From Roseobacter sp. GAI101 (GTDB taxonomy: Bacteria; Pseudomonadota; Alphaproteobacteria; Rhodobacterales; Rhodobacteraceae), in contig NZ_DS999213.1 of the NCBI RefSeq assembly GCF_000156335.1, positions 1,227,194-1,291,193 of the forward strand: a stretch of 64,000 nt of DNA, read 5' to 3'. The notes under the pieces are model-generated. The model was given only the letters and a program-made list of their open reading frames with translations, had not been told where the DNA came from and did not search any database. The position numbers and the translations under genes are program-made. Positions 1-9,441 of the stretch are shown in pieces (the stretch's first letter is position 1; each line of letters begins with the position of its first letter).

Positions 1-2265
1 TCCTTCGACGGATTCCGACACCTGCATGCCACCGATTGCCGTCTGCACCACGTCCTGAACATCGCGCACCGTCATCATATAGCGGGCGGCCGCCGCGCGG
101 TCGGGGTTGATCTCGATAAAGCGCCCGCCGATGGGCCGTTCCGCATAGGCCGATGCAGTGCCGTCGATGCCGGTGACCACGCGCTCTACCTCGATCCCGA
201 TCTGTTCGATCACGCCCAGATCAGCGCCCGAGATCTTGACCCCCACAGGGGTCTTGATGCCCGTGGCCAGCATGTCGATGCGGTTCTTGATCGGCTGGAT
301 CCAGACGTTTGTCACACCGGGGATCTGCACGACGCGGTCCAGTTCGCTGCGGATGTCCTCCATCGTCATGCCGGGTCGCCATTCGGCTTCGGGCCGCAGC
401 TGGATCGTCGTCTCGATCATGGTCAGCGGGGCCGGATCGGTCGCGGTGTCAGCGCGCCCCAGCTTGCCATGCACGGTCAGCACCTCTGGCACGGTGGCGA
501 TCAGGCGGTCGGATTGTTGCAGCACCTCGCGCGCCTTGCCGATAGACACGCCGGGGTACAGCGACGGCATGTAAAGAAAATCACCTTCGTTCAGTTCGGG
601 CATGAATTCGGTCCCGATGCGTTGCAGCGGCCACCACATCGAGGCCACCAGCGCCCCCGCCAGCACAGTCGTCGCCCATGGCCACGCGACGGCGGCATCC
701 AGAAACGGCCGGTAGACGAAGATCACCAAGCGGTTAAGCGGATTCTTGCGCTCGGGGATGATCCGTCCGCGCACGAAATAGCCCATCAGCACAGGCACCA
801 GCGTGACCGACAGGATCGCAGCCGCCGCCATGGCGTAGGTCTTGGTAAAGGCGAGCGGCTTGAACAGCCGCCCTTCCTGGCTTTCCAGCACAAACACCGG
901 CAGGAAACTGACGGCGATGATGGCCAGCGAGAAGAACAACGCAGGGCCGACTTCCTCGCAACATTCCCGGACGATCCGCCAGCGGTTCGCGTTGGTCAGC
1001 GTTTCCTTCTCAAGCCGCCGGTGCATCGCTTCGATCATTACGATCGCCGCGTCCACCATCGCACCGATGGCAATGGCGATGCCGCCCAACGACATGATAT
1101 TGGCGTTCACCCCCTGAAATTTCATGATGATGAAAGCGGCAAAGATACCCAGTGGCAGCGACAGCAAAATCACCAGCGATGACCGGACGTGCAGCAGGAA
1201 CGCAGCGCAGACCAAAATGACGACGACGAATTCCTCGGTCAGTTTGTTTTGCAGATTCTCGATCGCGCGCTCGCTCACGCCCGCCCGGTTGTAGGTCGTC
1301 ACGATCTCGACCCCTTCGGGCAGGCTTGTGCGCAGATCGTCGATCCGGGCTTCGACCGCCTTGATCGTGGCCAGTGCATTGCCGCCCCACCGCAGGATCA
1401 CGACACCCCCAACAGCATCGCCGATCCCGTCGAATTCGCCCACACCGCGCCGCATTTCGGGGCCAAGACGGATGTCGGCAACGTCCGCCAGTGTGATCGC
1501 CGCACCGCGCGCATTCACCATCAGCGGGGCCTTGGCCAGATCGGCAATCTCGTCGACATAGCCGGTCGACCGCACCATGAATTCGGCTTCGCCCATTTCG
1601 ATAACGCTGCCGCCGGTTTCGCGGTTGGCCCCCTGAACCGCCTGCCGAATCTGTGCCAGTGTCACATCGTAGGCGCGCAGTTTGTTGGGGTCGACGACGA
1701 CCTGATACTGTTTGACCATGCCGCCGATCGTGGCAACCTCTGACACACCGTCGACGGTTTGCAGTTCGTATTTCAGGAACCAGTCCTGAAGCGTGCGCAG
1801 TTCGGCCAGATCATGTCCGCCCGTACGGTCGATCAAGGCGTATTGGTAGATCCAGCCGACCCCCGTCGCGTCCGGCCCAAGCTGGGGTGACACACCTTCG
1901 GGAAGGTTTGCAGTGAGCTGGCCCAGATATTCCAGCACCCGGGTCCGCGCCCAGTAAAGATCGGTGCCATCCTCGAAGACGACATAGACATAGCTGTCGC
2001 CGAAAAAGGAAAATCCCCGCACGTCGCTGGCCCCCGGCACGGCCAGCATGGCGGTGGCGATAGGATAGGTAACCTGATCCTCGACCACCTGCGGGGCCTG
2101 CCCGGCGTAGGGCGTGCGCACGATGACCTGTACGTCGGACAGGTCCGGAATGGCATCGACCGGGGTTTCGCGGATCGCCCAAACCCCGACCACCGCCATC
2201 ATCACTGCAAGGGCCAGAACGATCAGACGGTTCGCCAGCGACAGGCGAATGACCGCCGCGATCAT
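1..2265 (-). CDS. cusA: CusA/CzcA-family heavy-metal RND efflux pump, partial
   Basis: Inner-membrane proton-driven pump of a tripartite heavy-metal efflux complex, most like the copper/silver (Cus) branch. The frame is open from an ATG at 2265 to the window edge with no stop, giving 755 residues of a family usually about 1,040 long, so the C-terminal quarter lies outside. The N-terminus MIAAVIRLSLANR leads into the first membrane helix. The family motif AIPDLSDVQV follows, and the fourth-helix segment AIGAMVDAAIVMIE carries the Asp expected in the proton relay. The start codon overlaps the cusB stop (ATGA), so the two are probably translationally coupled. The exact metal (Cu/Ag versus Zn/Co/Cd) is inferred mainly from the CusF-like domains of the partner adaptor. 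Confidence 0.93.
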   Translation of the reverse strand, partial: MIAAVIRLSLANRLIVLALAVMMAVVGVWAIRETPVDAIPDLSDVQVIVRTPYAGQAPQVVEDQVTYPIATAMLAVPGASDVRGFSFFGDSYVYVVFEDGTDLYWARTRVLEYLGQLTANLPEGVSPQLGPDATGVGWIYQYALIDRTGGHDLAELRTLQDWFLKYELQTVDGVSEVATIGGMVKQYQVVVDPNKLRAYDVTLAQIRQAVQGANRETGGSVIEMGEAEFMVRSTGYVDEIADLAKAPLMVNARGAAITLADVADIRLGPEMRRGVGEFDGIGDAVGGVVILRWGGNALATIKAVEARIDDLRTSLPEGVEIVTTYNRAGVSERAIENLQNKLTEEFVVVILVCAAFLLHVRSSLVILLSLPLGIFAAFIIMKFQGVNANIMSLGGIAIAIGAMVDAAIVMIEAMHRRLEKETLTNANRWRIVRECCEEVGPALFFSLAIIAVSFLPVFVLESQEGRLFKPLAFTKTYAMAAAAILSVTLVPVLMGYFVRGRIIPERKNPLNRLVIFVYRPFLDAAVAWPWATTVLAGALVASMWWPLQRIGTEFMPELNEGDFLYMPSLYPGVSIGKAREVLQQSDRLIATVPEVLTVHGKLGRADTATDPAPLTMIETTIQLRPEAEWRPGMTMEDIRSELDRVVQIPGVTNVWIQPIKNRIDMLATGIKTPVGVKISGADLGVIEQIGIEVERVVTGIDGTASAYAERPIGGRFIEINPDRAAAARYMMTVRDVQDVVQTAIGGMQVSESVEG

Positions 2266-4457
2266 TGGGTGACCTCGGGGGCCGCTGCGACACCGACCAG
2301 CGTCATTGAAAAGTCAGGGTTCTGTTTCAGCAACAGGGTCTGTTCCCCGCCCGTGGGCAGGGTTTCCGCATCCACAGACGGATCAATCGCAAAATCCATC
2401 GTCATACCCGGCATACCGATCTGCATCATCGGGCCGTGGGTGATATTGGCCATGCGGCTGTCGGGATCGACCGAATTGATCGTCCCCATCACCTCTATCG
2501 GCGGGACCACGGGTGCGGCAGCGGCAAGGACCATCGTCATGCCATCAGGGCGCGCGAATGTCAGGGTCATATCCCGCCCTGTTACCAGCGCGGCGGGGTC
2601 AATCGCAGCGTCCAGCGCAAAGTCCATGGTCATGCCCGGCATGCCGATTTCCTTGATCGGACCGTGGCTGATGGTGGCCATGCGCGTCGCAAGGTCAACG
2701 GCGTCGATGGTGCCCGAAACCACGATGGCGGCAGCCTTGGTCGGTTCGGTTGACTGCGCGACCGGCTTGGTCTTGATAGCCACTGCATCCCCGCGTACGG
2801 CGACAATGGTAAAAAGCCCGTCCTCGCCCTTGGTCAGATCAAATTCGATGGGCTGATCAAGGGGCACGTGCGCCGCATCAACCCCCGCGACCGGCATGTC
2901 CATCTGCATCGACGGCCAGCCCAGTTCCGGGATCGGATCGTGAGACACAGTCAACTTGCCATCTGTCGTAACGGCCAAAACAGTCCCGGTGCCAGTGGCC
3001 GCGATGCCGTCGTCACCGCCAAGTTCAATAAGGCCAAGCAGACCATCCGCACCGCGCGCCGCGCGAAAGGCGACCTGCTGGCCCGGCTGCAAACGGTTTA
3101 ACGCAACATCGGCCCGCACGGGAAATTGCGAGGTCATTGCAGGCCAGTCCAGCGCGTCCAATGCCCCGTGCCGGATCGTCGCCATGCGTGTCTCTGCATT
3201 CAGCGCCAGCAATTCACCACTGCCCCGTGCGGGGTCCTGATCCGTGGGGGCCATGCGCATCAATCCCGCGCTCAGCGCGCTTTCACTGTCGATCAGGAAT
3301 TGCGCAGAGGCCACGACCTCTTCGCCCGGGGCCAGCCCCTGCACAATCTCGGTCGGGCCCCCCGTTCCGAAATTGTCCCGCAACCCGGTGGTGATCAGGC
3401 GCGGCTTGAACGTGCCGTCGCCGGTCTTCAAGATCACCCGTTCGGCAGATCCGGTGCGGATGATCGCTTCGGTCGGGACGGTCAGGGCCATGCGTGTCTG
3501 GTTGGGGGTCAGGGTGACAGTGCCGAACATGTTGGGCTTCAGTAGCCCTTCGGCATTGTCGAACCGCAGACGTACGGGCAAAGTGCGCGTCTTTGCATCA
3601 AGTTCGGGGTAGATGTAATCGATCTTTCCCTCAAAGCGACGGCCTTGCAGGTGTTCAAACTGCGCGACGGCGCGCATGTCATCAGTCAACCGCGCAATGT
3701 CACGTTCAAACACATCGACGATCAGCCAGACGGCGTTGAGTTCGGTCAGCGATACCGCGCGGACACCGGGTTGCAGGAACATCCCGTCCGCCGCCTCAAG
3801 CGAGATCACGACACCGTCCTGGGGGGCCAGAACCTTGATATTGCGGGCAATCTCGCGGGTCGATTCGATCTGGGCGATCTGGTCGTCGGACATGCCCAGG
3901 CTCTGCAACTTGCCCCGCGCCGCGTCGATGATGCGTCGGTCGCCAGCCTGAAGCGCGCGCACCAGATCGCCGGAAGAAGACCCGATAACCTGCGAGAACA
4001 TCTCGAACAAAACATCGCCCTTGCGCACCCGGTCACCGACCGCGCGCACATTCAATGCCTCGATCCAGCCATCAACGCGGGTGTGGACATGGCTTGTCAG
4101 ATGGTCGTCATAGGCGATGATCCCGACCGTTTCGATCTGGCGGGACACCTCGGACATCCGGGCAATCGCAGTGCGCACGCCGATGGCGTTGATTTCAGCG
4201 GGCGACAGCGTCACTTCGGCGGGATCGCCGGAGGGTTCCTGACCTGCATAGACAGGTATCAGATCCATCCCCATCGGCGACTGGCCCGGACCGGGCTGCC
4301 GGAAATTCGGATCCATCGGGGCAACCCAATACAGGATATCGGGTTCCCCAGTTCCGGCTGTATCCGTCGGGTTCAGGTAAAGCCGCTCAAGGTAAATGCC
4401 GCCCGCCACGCCCGCCGCAAGGGCAAGAATGCTGAGTGCTGAATATCGTCCACGCAT
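2262..4457 (-). CDS. cusB: CusB-type periplasmic adaptor with four C-terminal CusF-like repeats
   Basis: Membrane-fusion (adaptor) subunit linking the CusA pump to the outer membrane. At 731 residues it is nearly twice the usual length. Order: N-terminal signal/anchor (1-25); heavy-metal-binding segment with YWVAPMDPNFRQPGPG (about 43-70); hairpin/lipoyl and beta-barrel adaptor core (about 80-400); then four CusF-like units near 424-446, 500-522, 592-614 and 670-690. Unit 2 (HDPIPELGWPSMQMDM) keeps the His, Trp, Met, Met set of CusF. Unit 1 has WPAMTS and so lacks the last Met. Units 3 and 4 (GMPGMTMDF) have Met in place of the copper-capping Trp. Separate CusF-like chaperones or single fusions are known; four in series is unusual. 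Metal specificity is inferred. Confidence 0.93.
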   Translation of the reverse strand: MRGRYSALSILALAAGVAGGIYLERLYLNPTDTAGTGEPDILYWVAPMDPNFRQPGPGQSPMGMDLIPVYAGQEPSGDPAEVTLSPAEINAIGVRTAIARMSEVSRQIETVGIIAYDDHLTSHVHTRVDGWIEALNVRAVGDRVRKGDVLFEMFSQVIGSSSGDLVRALQAGDRRIIDAARGKLQSLGMSDDQIAQIESTREIARNIKVLAPQDGVVISLEAADGMFLQPGVRAVSLTELNAVWLIVDVFERDIARLTDDMRAVAQFEHLQGRRFEGKIDYIYPELDAKTRTLPVRLRFDNAEGLLKPNMFGTVTLTPNQTRMALTVPTEAIIRTGSAERVILKTGDGTFKPRLITTGLRDNFGTGGPTEIVQGLAPGEEVVASAQFLIDSESALSAGLMRMAPTDQDPARGSGELLALNAETRMATIRHGALDALDWPAMTSQFPVRADVALNRLQPGQQVAFRAARGADGLLGLIELGGDDGIAATGTGTVLAVTTDGKLTVSHDPIPELGWPSMQMDMPVAGVDAAHVPLDQPIEFDLTKGEDGLFTIVAVRGDAVAIKTKPVAQSTEPTKAAAIVVSGTIDAVDLATRMATISHGPIKEIGMPGMTMDFALDAAIDPAALVTGRDMTLTFARPDGMTMVLAAAAPVVPPIEVMGTINSVDPDSRMANITHGPMMQIGMPGMTMDFAIDPSVDAETLPTGGEQTLLLKQNPDFSMTLVGVAAAPEVTQ

Positions 4458-4545
4458 GATCAGATGATCCCCGGCCGCAAAATGCGACCGTTTTCAAGTA
4501 TTGATAGAAACGATGCCGCGATATGCGACGCCGAAAGGCAATCAA

Positions 4546-4956
4546 TCAGATGATTTGTGGGGGACGGTCTTGGGGCGTGTGAGGGCCTGAGGCCAGCACC
4601 GTGCCGCTGTCGAAAACGCGGCGCGTCGGCAAAAGCAAGGCGACTGCGACCGGTTGGGTCACAGTGAACGTCTCGTGAAAGCAGCACATGGACGGTGTGC
4701 AATGCGGTACATTCTTAGAGCTGCTGCCATTGTCCTGCGTGGTGTGCTCAGGTGCGGTATGCCCGGTGTGGTGCATCTGAACTGCCTGCGTGTCACAATC
4801 GCCGCCGGCAGTTGCATGGTCGTGATGGTGCGCATGATTATCACCGGCAAACGCGGAACTGGCCACCCCTTGCAGCAAGATCGTCAGCACCAACAGCAAA
4901 AGCGCCATCGCTTTCGCGATTTTCGTGTTCCCGAATCTTTGGCCAATGCTTTGCAT
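4546..4956 (-). CDS. His/Cys-rich secreted protein upstream of cusBA
   Basis: Protein of about 136 residues with a hydrophobic signal segment (MALLLLVLTILLQG) ending near a SAFA-G cleavage site. A metal-ligand-rich stretch follows (HAHHHDHATAGG, MHHTGHTAPEH) with several Cys (CDTQ, HCTPSMCCFH). It precedes cusB on the same strand with only a short gap. Small His-rich secreted proteins beside copper efflux genes usually bind or sense metal in the periplasm; that role is inferred here. I take the first ATG (4956) as the start. A TTG five codons upstream and an ATG at 4908, just before the hydrophobic segment, are alternatives. Confidence 0.65.
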   Translation of the reverse strand: MQSIGQRFGNTKIAKAMALLLLVLTILLQGVASSAFAGDNHAHHHDHATAGGDCDTQAVQMHHTGHTAPEHTTQDNGSSSKNVPHCTPSMCCFHETFTVTQPVAVALLLPTRRVFDSGTVLASGPHTPQDRPPQII

Positions 4957-5110
4957 GCGCAACCAATCCAATCGAAACGCTCGGGTTTCAAGTCAGAACT
5001 TCGTGATTGCGTTTCGTGCGGTCCGCTGCGCCCCATCGGCCACGCAGCACATACCACCGTTTCAGCGCAGACAAACCGGACAACCGCTTGAGGTGTGGCC
5101 GGTTATTTAG

Positions 5111-6436
5111 TCATCGCGCGATCACGATATCCGCCCGCAGCCCCCCCAGAGTGTCCGACGCCCCCAATCGCAGCACGCCGCCATGCGCCCGCGCGATATC
5201 GGTGGCAATCGCCAACCCCAGCCCGACACCGCCGCCCTTGTTCTGGTTGCGCGACGGGTCCAGCCGGGAAAAGGGGCGCGCGGCTTCGATGCGACGGTCT
5301 GCGGGGATACCGGGGCCATCATCTTCAACGCGGACGCGCAGCGTCTTGTCGGTCAGCAAAACAGACACCTCAGCCCGCGTACCGTAGCGAACCGCATTCG
5401 AGATCAGGTTGTCCACGGCGCGCAGAAACGCGGTCTTGCGCAGGCGGACCATGCCGGTGCCGTCGCCCTCAAAGGGCAATAAGGTGACATTGCGCCCTGC
5501 CCGCTGCGCTTCGGCCACGGCAGCTGTCATCAAGGCACGCGGGTCCAGCTTTTCAGGCTCGCCTTCGGCAGCACCTTTGGCAAAGTCCAGAAATTCGTCC
5601 AGCATCCGTTGCATGTCATCCACGTCCTGCAGCAGCGGCCCGGCCTCGTCATCCTCAAGCATCGCAAGGCTTAGCCGCATGCGGGTCAGCGGCGTGCGCA
5701 GGTCATGGCTGACGCCCGACAGCATCAAGGTCCGCTGTTCGATCTGCCGTTCGATCCGCGCGCGCATGTCGACGAATGCGTTCCCCGCCGCACGCACCTC
5801 GACGGCCCCCGAGGGACTGTAGGGCACGTGCCGCCCCCGGCCAAAGGCTTCTGCCGCACGGGCCAGTCGCTTGATCGGACGCAACTGGTTGCGCAGATAT
5901 ACGAATGAAATCAACGTCATCAGAAAGCCGAAAACAAATGTATAGACAAAAAGCTGATGCGGATTCGATGCCGAAATCCGCCTGCGGTCAAAGCCGATGC
6001 GGATCGGCCCGAGATCGGTCAGGGTCACCAGTTCCACGCGACCCGGCTGGATCAGATCAAGGGTCTGAAACCCCGGCAGCCGGTCCTGAAACCGTTTGAT
6101 CATCACGCGGCCCGAATAATCATACCACGTCAGTTTGTTGCCCTGCGGCACCGCGTCAGTGGGCAGCGGCGTGACCTGCATCTGCAACGGGGCCAGGTTT
6201 TGACGCACCAGCGGCGCGATCTGATCGACCGACGGGGCCTGCGCCGCGACGTCCAGCACCAGCGCCACTTCGCGCAGCACCGTATCGGTCATCTGATGGG
6301 TCACACCCTCGTAATTACGCTGCGCAAAGATCACCGTGACCACAAGTTGCAAGATCACAACAGGCAGCAGCAATATAAGCGCGGCGCGCCCATAGATCCC
6401 GCGGGGCATATATCGTTTGAGCCATACAAAGAACAT
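5111..6436 (-). CDS. EnvZ-like sensor histidine kinase
   Basis: Membrane sensor kinase of 441 residues. It has a short cytoplasmic N-terminus, a first membrane helix (ALILLLPVVILQLVVTV), a periplasmic sensor region of about 130 residues, a second helix (FVFGFLMTLISFVYL) and a HAMP-like linker. The H-box contains SHDLRTPLTRMRL, with His as the phosphorylation site. The ATPase domain has VEDDGPGIP and GVGLGLAIATDIARAHGG. This is the EnvZ/OmpR class. No response regulator gene sits on either side, so its partner must be elsewhere. The ATG at 6436 is chosen because it avoids overlap with the divergent MBL gene and starts just before the first helix. Confidence 0.88.
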   Translation of the reverse strand: MFFVWLKRYMPRGIYGRAALILLLPVVILQLVVTVIFAQRNYEGVTHQMTDTVLREVALVLDVAAQAPSVDQIAPLVRQNLAPLQMQVTPLPTDAVPQGNKLTWYDYSGRVMIKRFQDRLPGFQTLDLIQPGRVELVTLTDLGPIRIGFDRRRISASNPHQLFVYTFVFGFLMTLISFVYLRNQLRPIKRLARAAEAFGRGRHVPYSPSGAVEVRAAGNAFVDMRARIERQIEQRTLMLSGVSHDLRTPLTRMRLSLAMLEDDEAGPLLQDVDDMQRMLDEFLDFAKGAAEGEPEKLDPRALMTAAVAEAQRAGRNVTLLPFEGDGTGMVRLRKTAFLRAVDNLISNAVRYGTRAEVSVLLTDKTLRVRVEDDGPGIPADRRIEAARPFSRLDPSRNQNKGGGVGLGLAIATDIARAHGGVLRLGASDTLGGLRADIVIAR

Positions 6437-6481
6437 AAGGTAGATCTTAACCAGCCCCCTGCCCCTGTGAAAGGCCAAACC

Positions 6482-7393
6482 ATGCTGCCCCCTGACGACT
6501 TTGATCCCCCAATCGGTATCGCCCAAGAACTGGAGCCCGGCTTGCGCCGTATCGTCGCCGACAACCCGTCCCCCATGACCTATCGCGGCACCAACACATA
6601 TCTTGTCGGCACGCGCGGCATTGCGGTAATTGATCCCGGACCCGCGTCAGAGGCTCATCTGGCCGCCATTCTGGGGGCCATCCGACCAGACCAGCACATC
6701 AGCCATATCATCGTGACCCACACCCACCTGGATCATTCCCCGCTGTCGCGCGACCTGGCGCAGGCCTGCGGTGCACCGATCCTGGGATTTGGGGGACCCG
6801 CTGCGGGACGTACGCCAATCATGGAAACATTGGCCAGCGATGGCGACATCGGCGGAGGCGAAGGCATTGACCTCGACTTTAGCCCGGATCAATGCGTGGC
6901 GGATGGGGACATGATCGCCGGTGACGGGTGGTCACTGCAAGCCATCCACACGCCGGGTCATATCGGCAACCACCTGAGCTTTGCCTGGGGCGATGCCTGC
7001 TTTAGCGCCGATCACGTCATGGGCTGGGCGAGCTCTCTTGTCTCCCCTCCCGATGGCGATCTGACGGACTTCATGGCCTCCTGCGCGCGCTTGCAGCGCG
7101 ACATCTGGCGCGTGTTCTACCCCGGTCACGGTGCCCCGGTCAGTGACCCCGCTTCCAGAATGGCGTGGCTGGTGTCCCATCGCCGCATGCGCGAAGCCGG
7201 CATCCTTGAGGCTCTTGCCGCTGGTCCCGCCACGGCCCAAGCGCTGGCCGAACAGATCTATACCGAAACACCCCCCGCCCTGCTTGGGGCAGCCATGCGC
7301 AATGTGCTTGCACATCTGGTTGATTTAACCGGCAAAAACCAGGTCGCCCCTGTCGGGCCCCTCGTAAAATCAGCAGCTTTCAAGCTGATTTGA
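6482..7393 (+). CDS. MBL-fold metallo-hydrolase (LACTB2-like)
   Basis: Soluble metallo-beta-lactamase-fold hydrolase of 303 residues. It shows the zinc-binding motif THTHLDHS, a later HTPGHIGNH, the metal-bridging Asp in CFSADHVMG and the final His in VFYPGHGAPV. A C-terminal winged-helix-like extension of about 70 residues (ILEALAAGPATAQALAEQIY) is typical of the LACTB2-like branch, some members of which are nucleases; the substrate here is unknown. It is divergent from the EnvZ-like kinase with a 45-bp gap. The ATG at 6482 is chosen; a much longer upstream extension in frame is antisense to the kinase and rejected. Confidence 0.9.
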   Translation: MLPPDDFDPPIGIAQELEPGLRRIVADNPSPMTYRGTNTYLVGTRGIAVIDPGPASEAHLAAILGAIRPDQHISHIIVTHTHLDHSPLSRDLAQACGAPILGFGGPAAGRTPIMETLASDGDIGGGEGIDLDFSPDQCVADGDMIAGDGWSLQAIHTPGHIGNHLSFAWGDACFSADHVMGWASSLVSPPDGDLTDFMASCARLQRDIWRVFYPGHGAPVSDPASRMAWLVSHRRMREAGILEALAAGPATAQALAEQIYTETPPALLGAAMRNVLAHLVDLTGKNQVAPVGPLVKSAAFKLI

Positions 7394-7473
7394 AAAGCTT
7401 TGATAAAAATACGAAAAAACTACCAAAACCCTCTGGACGCCACAAAATACCACTGCTATATCGCCCAGACCGT

Positions 7474-7548
7474 TCCGACGTAGCTCAGCGGTAGAGCAGT
7501 TGACTGTTAATCAATTGGTCGTAGGTTCGATCCCTACCGTCGGAGCCA
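7474..7548 (+). tRNA. tRNA-Asn (anticodon GTT)
   Basis: 75-nt cloverleaf with encoded CCA. The acceptor stem TCCGACG pairs with CGTCGGA, followed by G and CCA. The D-arm is AGCTCAGCGGTAGAGC. The anticodon stem TTGA/TCAA encloses loop CTGTTAA, giving anticodon GTT. The T-arm contains GTTCGATCC. The 3' end is duplicated at 36666-36689 and an integrase lies directly downstream, so this gene is the integration target of the island and is reconstituted by the insertion. Confidence 0.97.
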
Positions 7549-7551
7549 TTT
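7528..7551. repeat. attL: tRNA-Asn 3' end, left boundary of island 1
   Basis: 24-bp sequence covering the T-loop end, acceptor strand and CCA of tRNA-Asn plus three T. It is identical to 36666-36689. Tyrosine-recombinase islands commonly recombine within tRNA 3' ends and leave exactly this kind of direct repeat. The two copies enclose about 29.1 kb. Confidence 0.85.
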
Positions 7552-7680
7552 ACAACTTAAGTTGTTGAAATACCTACCGAAGTCACAGCGTGGCTTCGTA
7601 GGTGTGGCATCAGGGTGTTACATCCCCTCCAGCCAAATGGCATGACCGTTTCGTTTCCGTCCCAATCGGATCTGACACGA

Positions 7681-9441
7681 ATGTTGAACCAACCCCATCT
7701 CTCAAAACGCGGAAATACCTATCAGTGGCGGCGTCGTTTACGCCGACAATCCACAGGAATCGTTGATATCAAGCTCTCGCTGGGGACGACAGACCTGCGC
7801 TGCGCACATATATTGTCCCGCAGGATCAGTGCGGAAAGCGATATCGTCATGGAGCAACTCATTCACCAACAGATCACGTCAGACATGGCGCGGCGCTGGC
7901 TTGCCAGCGTCATTTCGAAAGAGCGGGAGAAGATCGAGAATCTCAAACTGCTGCATCGTTTTGATTCCCGCGATCTGGCAGATGACAATCACCACGATCA
8001 GGCAACAGCGGACGCTTGGGCAAAGGTGAATGCGGACGGCCTGAACGGCGCGACGTCTGATCAGCCATTGGTATCTTTGAATCTGGACATCATCCGCAAT
8101 GACCTAACAAGCGAAGCCCGCCAGAACATCATTCAGCGCGATTTCAAGGCATTAACGGGCCATCCACAGCTTTCGGCCTTTGACCGTGCAAAGCTGGTAT
8201 CCTTGCTGATCGCTGGGAAGTCCGCTGCATGGAACCGGCACGAAGAGGCCTTGGCAGATATCGACACTGCGGCGGATGACCTTTGGGACAGGGCCTCTCA
8301 ATTGCTCGCACCAGAGCCAGAGGCGCCCGCCGCCCCCCTGCAGCTTGTCCCTGCCCCCGAGGTAGAAGCTGACACTCTCGATCCCGACATGCACGCCGTT
8401 GTGTCCCGCATGAACGACATGAAGCGCAGCGAAGGCATCGAGGAAAAGACCCTGCGCCAATATGAGAGCTTTGCTGGCCTGTTTACCACGCTGACGGGCA
8501 TCCATGACGTGCGCCAGATCCGGCAAACGGATGCCACGGGATTTCGCGCGGCGCTTTACAAGCTGCCGAAAAGCTGGGGCAAAAGCCCTGCAGACCGCAA
8601 TGCCACCCGCGAAGAGATCATGGCCCGCGCCGCCAAACTACCGCCGGAAAAAGTCGGGCTGTCCATCGGCACGATCAACCGCCACCTTGAGCATCTGGGC
8701 CAGATCGTTGAGTGGGCCTCTGATGAGGGCATTTCGGTCAACCCCAAGCTCAAACCCGGCAAATTGCGACGCAAGGATACCGTACGGGACTGCGACAAGA
8801 AACAGGCGTTCACCGAGGCAGAGCTGCACCGCCTGTTCAAATCTCCAGTTTGGACCGGATCGAAGTCCGAATATCACCAAACCGATCCGGGCACCAATAT
8901 CTACTGCAACGGCGTTTATTGGTCGCCTTTGATCGGCGCTTTTACAGGGGCCCGGCGTGAAGAGATCGCCGGTCTGGCCCCTGCTGACATTGTTGAGCGC
9001 GATGGCATCCCATGCCTCAGCATCGAGGATTCCGAGGTGCGGCGGATCAAGAACATCTCGTCAAAACGGATCGTGCCGATCCACAGCCGTTTGATCACGC
9101 TGGGGTTTCTCGATTTCGTGGAAGAAGCTCGCGCCAAGGGGCAAGCCGAGCTGTTCCCTGATCTGCGCGAACCTGCAACGGGGAAACATGGCCGCAAACT
9201 GGGCCGCCGGATGCGCCAGATCGTCGATAAAACCTTTGGTGCCGAAGGTGCTGGCCTGTCGTTCCACAGCCTGCGCCACTATGTTCAAGCAGTGCTGGAG
9301 CACGTTCCCGAAGTGACCGACAAGGTGCTACGCGACATCGTCGGTCATGAGGGCAAAGACACCCATGAGCGCACCTATAGCAAACCTACGCCGCCCGCTG
9401 TACTGCAGGCGGCCATTGAGAAGCTGCCAGCCGTGATCTGA
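7681..9441 (+). CDS. Tyrosine recombinase / island integrase 1 (DUF6538 type)
   Basis: Site-specific integrase of 586 residues, long for the family because of an N-terminal DUF6538-like region (NQPHLSKRGNTYQWRRR) and a variable linker near residues 200-250. The catalytic domain shows FTGARREEIAGL (first Arg), HSLRHY (His-x-x-Arg), a GHEGK box and the nucleophile Tyr in HERTYSKP. The start at 7681 is set by alignment with the second integrase in the window, which begins MNTQPHLSKRG; an in-frame GTG at 7615 would add 22 residues without counterpart. It lies 132 bp inside the tRNA-Asn end and probably integrates and excises the island. No excisionase was recognised next to it. Confidence 0.93.
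   Translation: MLNQPHLSKRGNTYQWRRRLRRQSTGIVDIKLSLGTTDLRCAHILSRRISAESDIVMEQLIHQQITSDMARRWLASVISKEREKIENLKLLHRFDSRDLADDNHHDQATADAWAKVNADGLNGATSDQPLVSLNLDIIRNDLTSEARQNIIQRDFKALTGHPQLSAFDRAKLVSLLIAGKSAAWNRHEEALADIDTAADDLWDRASQLLAPEPEAPAAPLQLVPAPEVEADTLDPDMHAVVSRMNDMKRSEGIEEKTLRQYESFAGLFTTLTGIHDVRQIRQTDATGFRAALYKLPKSWGKSPADRNATREEIMARAAKLPPEKVGLSIGTINRHLEHLGQIVEWASDEGISVNPKLKPGKLRRKDTVRDCDKKQAFTEAELHRLFKSPVWTGSKSEYHQTDPGTNIYCNGVYWSPLIGAFTGARREEIAGLAPADIVERDGIPCLSIEDSEVRRIKNISSKRIVPIHSRLITLGFLDFVEEARAKGQAELFPDLREPATGKHGRKLGRRMRQIVDKTFGAEGAGLSFHSLRHYVQAVLEHVPEVTDKVLRDIVGHEGKDTHERTYSKPTPPAVLQAAIEKLPAVI

Noticed and set aside
469..1182. Long plus-strand open frame opposite cusA
   Set aside because: Mirror of the strongly conserved RND pump frame; Arg/His/Gln-rich translation without any family features.
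2269..2856. Plus-strand frame of about 195 codons opposite cusB
   Set aside because: Its repeats only reflect the CusF-like repeats on the other strand; composition is not protein-like.
5957..6481. N-terminal extension of the MBL hydrolase frame
   Set aside because: Antisense to the EnvZ-like kinase; the family start lies at 6482.
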